Assembly: GCA_934725735.1 (NCBI GenBank)
Contig: CAKVCP010000010.1
Location: forward strand, 1-33,570
Length of the DNA: 33,570 nucleotides
Source: an uncultured Thermoguttaceae bacterium
Lineage (GTDB): Bacteria > Planctomycetota > Planctomycetia > Pirellulales > Thermoguttaceae
Reading direction: 5' to 3'
Position 1 is the first letter of the stretch. Every line of letters begins with the position of its first letter. A program made the position numbers and the translations under genes. A model generated the notes under the pieces. The model ran no database searches. It had not been told where the DNA came from and saw only the letters and a list, made by a program, of their open reading frames with translations. Of the stretch, positions 30,273 through 33,570 are shown in pieces.

Positions 30273-31442
30273 ATGGCTAAATCGCGAAAGAAGTCGACGC
30301 GCGGCGGCGCGCAGTTTTTTGAAGATTCCACCGGGCCGGTTGAATTATCTCCCCAAGATGAGCGCACCCTTGGCAAGGTCTACAATCTTGCGTCTAAGAT
30401 TACGACGCTTGTGGATCAAGATTCTGAACCCGTTCTAGCAATTCCCGCGCGATCTTTAAGCAACGTCTCCTTCGACGAAAAGAAGCGCGTTCTTCAGATG
30501 GGATCGAAAACGACGAATCGCGAGCTCTTCAATCTCTCTCAAGCGAAAAGTTTTATGCAAACGGCGCTCGTCGCCGCAGGCGCTAAACGCCTTGTTGAAA
30601 TGGGTAAAACGACGAGTATTCGTGGTCTCTACTATATGCTCAAGCACGACGTTAAGGGAACGAAAGAGCCCACTTTTCACGACCAAGGCGAGTGCGACCC
30701 CGTCATTGAGGATTGCGAAGTTCTTCTCGAAGCGCTGCGCGAAGAGCTGCACCTTTTCGCGGATAAACGCGGCGATATGGTCGGCAATATTACGATCGTC
30801 GATTCGGGGGACGAGATTGATTGCTCGCGGATGGGGTCGGGCGGATACGCGATTCCGTCGATCGTCGAACCGTCGGTGATCCAATTTAAGAAATGTGCCG
30901 CCGATTTCGTTCTCCATGTCGAAAAAAATACCGTTTGGCAGCGCTTTAACGAAGATAAATTTTGGAAAAAGCACAACTGTATTCTAACGCACGGAAACGG
31001 ACAGCCTCCCCGAGGCGTTCGGCGTCTTTTAAACCGCTTGCATACGGAACTCAAACTTCCGATATTTTGTCTTCTTGATAACGACCCGTGGGGATATTAT
31101 ATCTATTCCGTAGTCAAACAAGGATCGATCAATCTTGCGTACGAATCGGAGCGAATGGCGACTCCCGACGCCAAGTTTATCGGCGTTCGTAGCCGCGATT
31201 TCGAACGCTGCGGACTCTCCGAAGGGGTAAAAATTTCTCTAAGCGACGTCGACCGTAAGCGCGCGAAGCAAATCGCCGACTACCCGTGGTTCGCGCACAA
31301 AAAAGAATGGCAACGCGAAATTGACACGATGCTTCGAAACGGATTCAAGCTAGAAGTCGAAGCTCTCGTGAGTCGCAGTATCAGCTATATGACGGAAGAA
31401 TACGTGCCGCGTCTCCTTAAAGAAGGGGATTTTCTCGATTGA
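30273..31442 (+). CDS. top6A: DNA topoisomerase VI subunit A (Spo11-like)
   Basis: The 389-residue protein has the Top6A/Spo11 plan. A winged-helix domain carries the catalytic-tyrosine motif TSIRGLYYMLK (Y120/Y121 from this start). A Toprim domain follows with E217 in LHVEKNTVWQRF and D269-x-D271 in LLDNDPWGYYIY. The E-to-DxD spacing of 52 equals that of the Methanocaldococcus enzyme as I remember it. With subunit B it makes ATP-dependent double-strand passage breaks. No B subunit gene lies next to it here. The frame opens at 30204, but the -10 box covers that ATG, so I start at 30273, whose Shine-Dalgarno (AAAAAGGA) is uncomfortably close. The exact start is uncertain; the family is not. 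Confidence 0.88.
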   Translation: MAKSRKKSTRGGAQFFEDSTGPVELSPQDERTLGKVYNLASKITTLVDQDSEPVLAIPARSLSNVSFDEKKRVLQMGSKTTNRELFNLSQAKSFMQTALVAAGAKRLVEMGKTTSIRGLYYMLKHDVKGTKEPTFHDQGECDPVIEDCEVLLEALREELHLFADKRGDMVGNITIVDSGDEIDCSRMGSGGYAIPSIVEPSVIQFKKCAADFVLHVEKNTVWQRFNEDKFWKKHNCILTHGNGQPPRGVRRLLNRLHTELKLPIFCLLDNDPWGYYIYSVVKQGSINLAYESERMATPDAKFIGVRSRDFERCGLSEGVKISLSDVDRKRAKQIADYPWFAHKKEWQREIDTMLRNGFKLEVEALVSRSISYMTEEYVPRLLKEGDFLD

Positions 31443-31479
31443 ACCAGCGCGATTCGACCGCAATTTAAATCGTCGATAG

Positions 31480-31508
31480 TTGAAATCTCCGTCCGTTTTA
31501 GATATGAT
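31480..31508 (+). promoter_or_regulatory. sigma70-like promoter for the Tat oxidoreductase at 31592
   Basis: TTGAAA (31480-31485), a 17-nt spacer and TATGAT (31503-31508) predict a start near 31515 and a leader of about 77 nt. Confidence 0.6.
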
Positions 31509-31591
31509 TGTCGTCGTCTTGTTCGGTGCGCGTTTTGCGGCGCGTCGTCCTATAGCTCATGACGCTTCACATACCTATTAAGGGGATCGAG

Positions 31592-32968
31592 ATGAAACGA
31601 CGAAATTATTTAAGAAACGCGGGAATCCTTTTTGCGGCCAGCCAATTACCGAGCGTATCGCGCGGCGCGAACGCTTCGGGTAGCGACGAGATTAAGCTTG
31701 CGCTCGTTGGTTGCGGGGGGCGTGGACGCGGAGCGTTGATGCAACGCCTGGCCGTGAACGACAATGTGCGAGTCGTGGCGATCGCCGATATTTTCGAAGC
31801 GGGCGCACGGTCTGCAGTAGAGGCTTTTGAGCAAACGGGGGACAAGCGTTTTGATCTTAAAGACGGGGTTTTCTTCGGACTTGACGCGTATAAAAAGGCG
31901 ATCGAGTTGTGCGACTCCGTGATTCTCGCGACCCCTCCTGGGTTTCGACCGGTTCATTTCGCCTACGCGGTCAACGCCGGTAAGCAGATTTTCATGGAAA
32001 AGCCGTGCGCGATCGACGCGCGCGGATTCCGAATGGTTCAGGAAGCGGCGCGTATTGCGGACGAGAAGAATCTGAAAGTCGTCTGCGGTTTCCAACGTCA
32101 CTATCAAAATCCCTATCTTGGAATGTTCGAACAGATCAAAGAAGGGAAGATCGGCCAGTTGAAGTATAGCCGCGTTTACTGGAATCAGGGGAATCCTACG
32201 CGTCGCCCGAGACTTCCAGGTATGACGGAGATGCAGTATCAAGTGAAGTGCTGGTATCCGTTTAACTGGATAACGGGGGACAACATCGTGGAACAGCATT
32301 GTCATAATATCGACGTCGGAAACTGGATTCATAGCCTTGGCGATCCGACGAGTCCGACGGCTCACCCGGTGAAATGCAACGGCATGGGGGGTAGAGAAGT
32401 GCGGAAATTTCCCCGATATCTCTATGCGGGGAACCGTTACGACCATTTCTATTGCGAGTTTACGTACGCGGACGGAACGCAGATGTTCAGTCAATGCCGA
32501 CATCAAGAAAAATGTTGGTTTAACGTGAGCGAAACGTTTGTCGGAACCGAAGGAACCGCCGGTTGCGGTTGGGTTAAAAACCTCAAAGGCGAGACAATCT
32601 GGAAGTTCCAGGGAGAAGACCCCGATCCGTACAAAAACGAGCATGTTCATCACGCGAAGTATATTCGCGAAGATATCGCGCACAACGACGCGTGGTTCGC
32701 GTCGAATTCGTCGATGACGTCGGTTTTAGGACGCTACGCCGCGTACTCCGGGGCGGAGATCTCCTGGGACGACGCGGTCGCCAACGGCGTCGACGAGTTC
32801 CCGTATGATCTTATCGCGGAAGTCGAAGCGAATGATCCCGAGAAATTCTGGGACGTTTTCCCTCCGACGCTTCCCGATTCATTCCCCCCCGCGCAGCCGG
32901 GAGCAGGCGAATTCATTTACGAAAATTCCGTGCCCGTGCCTGGCGAATGGAATTGGAGGAAGGCGTAA
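31592..32968 (+). CDS. Tat-exported Gfo/Idh/MocA-family oxidoreductase
   Basis: The 458-residue protein begins MKRRNYLRNAGILFAASQLP, a twin-arginine signal (R3-R4) with probable cleavage near GANA-SG at 28. The dinucleotide motif GCGGRGRG is at 40-47, ILATPPGFRP at 111-120 and EKP at 136-138. The C-terminal domain contains WYPFNWITGDNIVEQHCHNID, the His-rich substrate-side segment of this subgroup. AAGGGG seven bases before the ATG at 31592 is better than the upstream ATG at 31559. Substrate is unknown, presumably a sugar or polyol in the periplasm. It is closely related to the next gene and ends with a strong terminator at 32977. Confidence 0.92.
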   Translation: MKRRNYLRNAGILFAASQLPSVSRGANASGSDEIKLALVGCGGRGRGALMQRLAVNDNVRVVAIADIFEAGARSAVEAFEQTGDKRFDLKDGVFFGLDAYKKAIELCDSVILATPPGFRPVHFAYAVNAGKQIFMEKPCAIDARGFRMVQEAARIADEKNLKVVCGFQRHYQNPYLGMFEQIKEGKIGQLKYSRVYWNQGNPTRRPRLPGMTEMQYQVKCWYPFNWITGDNIVEQHCHNIDVGNWIHSLGDPTSPTAHPVKCNGMGGREVRKFPRYLYAGNRYDHFYCEFTYADGTQMFSQCRHQEKCWFNVSETFVGTEGTAGCGWVKNLKGETIWKFQGEDPDPYKNEHVHHAKYIREDIAHNDAWFASNSSMTSVLGRYAAYSGAEISWDDAVANGVDEFPYDLIAEVEANDPEKFWDVFPPTLPDSFPPAQPGAGEFIYENSVPVPGEWNWRKA

Positions 32969-32976
32969 TATCCGCG

Positions 32977-33018
32977 AGGATACGGTGATAACTTTGAATT
33001 CGCCGTATCCTTGTTTTT
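32977..33018 (+). terminator. intrinsic terminator of the oxidoreductase at 31592
   Basis: AGGATACGGTGA and TCGCCGTATCCT pair over 12 bp with one T-G wobble around an 11-nt loop, followed by TGTTTTTG. Confidence 0.9.
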
Positions 33019-33120
33019 GGAGTGCGAAGCTCGCCTTTTGTTTTGTCGTAAGTCTAATTGCGTTACCGAGTAATAAATTGGCAAATTTCCAAAAAACTGG
33101 CAAAATTTTTAAAATAACGC

Positions 33121-33149
33121 TTGAAATTGGCCGTAGTAATTGGTAAATT
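33121..33149 (+). promoter_or_regulatory. possible promoter for the oxidoreductase at 33300
   Basis: TTGAAA (33121-33126), a 17-nt spacer and TAAATT (33144-33149); the -10 matches only four of six positions. It overlaps the short repeats, as a regulated promoter might. Confidence 0.4.
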
Positions 33150-33162
33150 AAAGGAAACGACG

Positions 33163-33191
33163 CACAAATATTCTAAACGCTAGAATTTGTG
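33163..33191 (+). repeat. inverted repeat, candidate operator
   Basis: CACAAATATTCTA (33163-33175) and TAGAATTTGTG (33181-33191) are inverted copies with a 2-nt bulge and a 5-nt loop, placed just downstream of the predicted start. Confidence 0.45.
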
Positions 33192-33299
33192 TAAAATCAA
33201 CGGTTAAAGAGGACTTGAAGAAAATATCGATAACTGTGGCGTCGCAAGCGTCATGCAGAAGCGACGTACTATATCCATTTAACTCAGGAGTTGAAAATA

Positions 33300-33570
33300 A
33301 TGAAACGACGTGATTTTCTGAAGACGACCGGCGTCCTCGCAGGCGCGAGCGTAGTAAGCGGCATGAGCGTAGCGCGCGGCGCGAACGCTTCCGGTAGCGA
33401 TCTTATCAAGCTAGCGCTCGTCGGTTGCGGCGGTCGTGGTCGCGGCGCCCTCCAGCAGCGTCTTGACGTCGGCGACAACGTCAAAGTTGTCGCGATTGCC
33501 GACGCTTTTGAGTCTGCAGCGAAATCTGCCGCGAACGCGTATTCCGAAATGGAAGACGATCGCTATGATC
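33300..33570 (+). CDS. Tat-exported Gfo/Idh/MocA-family oxidoreductase, partial (runs off right edge)
   Basis: The open frame starts MKRRDFLKTTGVLAGASVVS, a twin-arginine signal (R3-R4), and reads through the dinucleotide motif GCGGRGRG at 40-47 to the right edge (90 codons). AGGAG at 33286-33290 lies 9 nt before the ATG. After the signal it aligns without gaps to the gene at 31592 (ANASGSD-x-IKLALVGCGGRG, QRL, NVxVVAIAD), so the two are tandem paralogs; the third base positions differ widely, so the duplication is old. The catalytic EKP motif and the substrate domain are outside the window. Confidence 0.92.
   Translation, partial: MKRRDFLKTTGVLAGASVVSGMSVARGANASGSDLIKLALVGCGGRGRGALQQRLDVGDNVKVVAIADAFESAAKSAANAYSEMEDDRYD

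Larger units (their letters stand above)
32969..33299. other. intergenic control region between the two oxidoreductase paralogs
   Basis: No gene is seen. After the terminator (32977-33018) the stretch turns very A/T-rich and contains repeated (A)TTGG(C/T)AAA-type words at 33076, 33096 and 33138 (with a shorter AATTGGCC at 33125). A possible promoter lies at 33121-33149 and an inverted repeat at 33163-33191. The remaining 100 nt before the ATG show only the ribosome binding site. Confidence 0.6.

Noticed and set aside
31646..32683. A 345-codon open frame on the - strand opposite the oxidoreductase at 31592
   Set aside because: Antisense shadow; no ribosome binding site or motif, and the + strand gene is secure.

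Overview
The window looks like a stretch of chromosome from a planctomycete (Planctomycetota, probably a Pirellulales/Thermoguttaceae-type lineage). The evidence is a DUF1559 prepilin-like protein with the H-x9-DG ending next to a small carboxypeptidase-regulatory-like lipoprotein, three Tat-exported Gfo/Idh/MocA oxidoreductases, a leucine-rich-repeat lipoprotein, secreted HEAT and TPR proteins, a bacterial topoisomerase VI A subunit, and LpxI/LpxD for a Gram-negative outer membrane. Base composition is moderate, with a strong preference for NCG codons (GCG, ACG, TCG, CCG) in nearly every gene. I see no phage, insertion sequence, CRISPR array or rRNA.

Layout. 1-1039 (-): an acyl-CoA synthetase cut by the left edge. 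1294-4142 (+): small housekeeping and redox genes: YbaK deacylase, Rrf2 regulator, Spx/ArsC-like thioredoxin-fold protein, a PII-like YqfO domain, Bcp peroxiredoxin, MazG. 4149-5534 (-): MATE transporter. 5807-7519 (+): an anchored LysM protein whose YkuD-like domain has lost its catalytic residues. 7574-8806 (-): a CinA-like/nucleotidylyltransferase fusion. 8946-11992 (-): HEAT protein and Tat oxidoreductase. 12303-13822 (-): DUF1559 protein plus its lipoprotein partner, which carries an apparent 1-nt frameshift. 14168-17200 (-): esterase, lpxI, lpxD. 17440-21510 (-): rpsT, TPR protein, LolA-like lipoprotein, followed upstream by a planctomycete-type protein of unknown function. 22519-22602 (+): tRNA-Leu(CAA). 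22805-26430 (+): dapA-ruvA-ruvB-panC, probably one operon. 26515-27634 (-): VOC protein and a Tat-exported lyxose-isomerase-like cupin. 27914-32968 (+): DUF167 protein, LRR lipoprotein, topoisomerase VI A, Tat oxidoreductase. 33300-end: a second, paralogous oxidoreductase cut by the right edge.

Most transcription units can be delimited by sequence. I could place nine good intrinsic terminators and about a dozen sigma70-like promoters (TTGNNN-16/18-TANNNT); these also helped choose several start codons, most clearly for the topoisomerase gene.

No whole new multi-gene system is evident. The items most worth following are the degenerate L,D-transpeptidase-like protein, the CinA-nucleotidylyltransferase fusion, the topoisomerase VI A subunit with no B subunit beside it, the frameshift in the DUF1559 partner, the repetitive tail of the LolA-like lipoprotein, and the repeat-rich control region before the last oxidoreductase.
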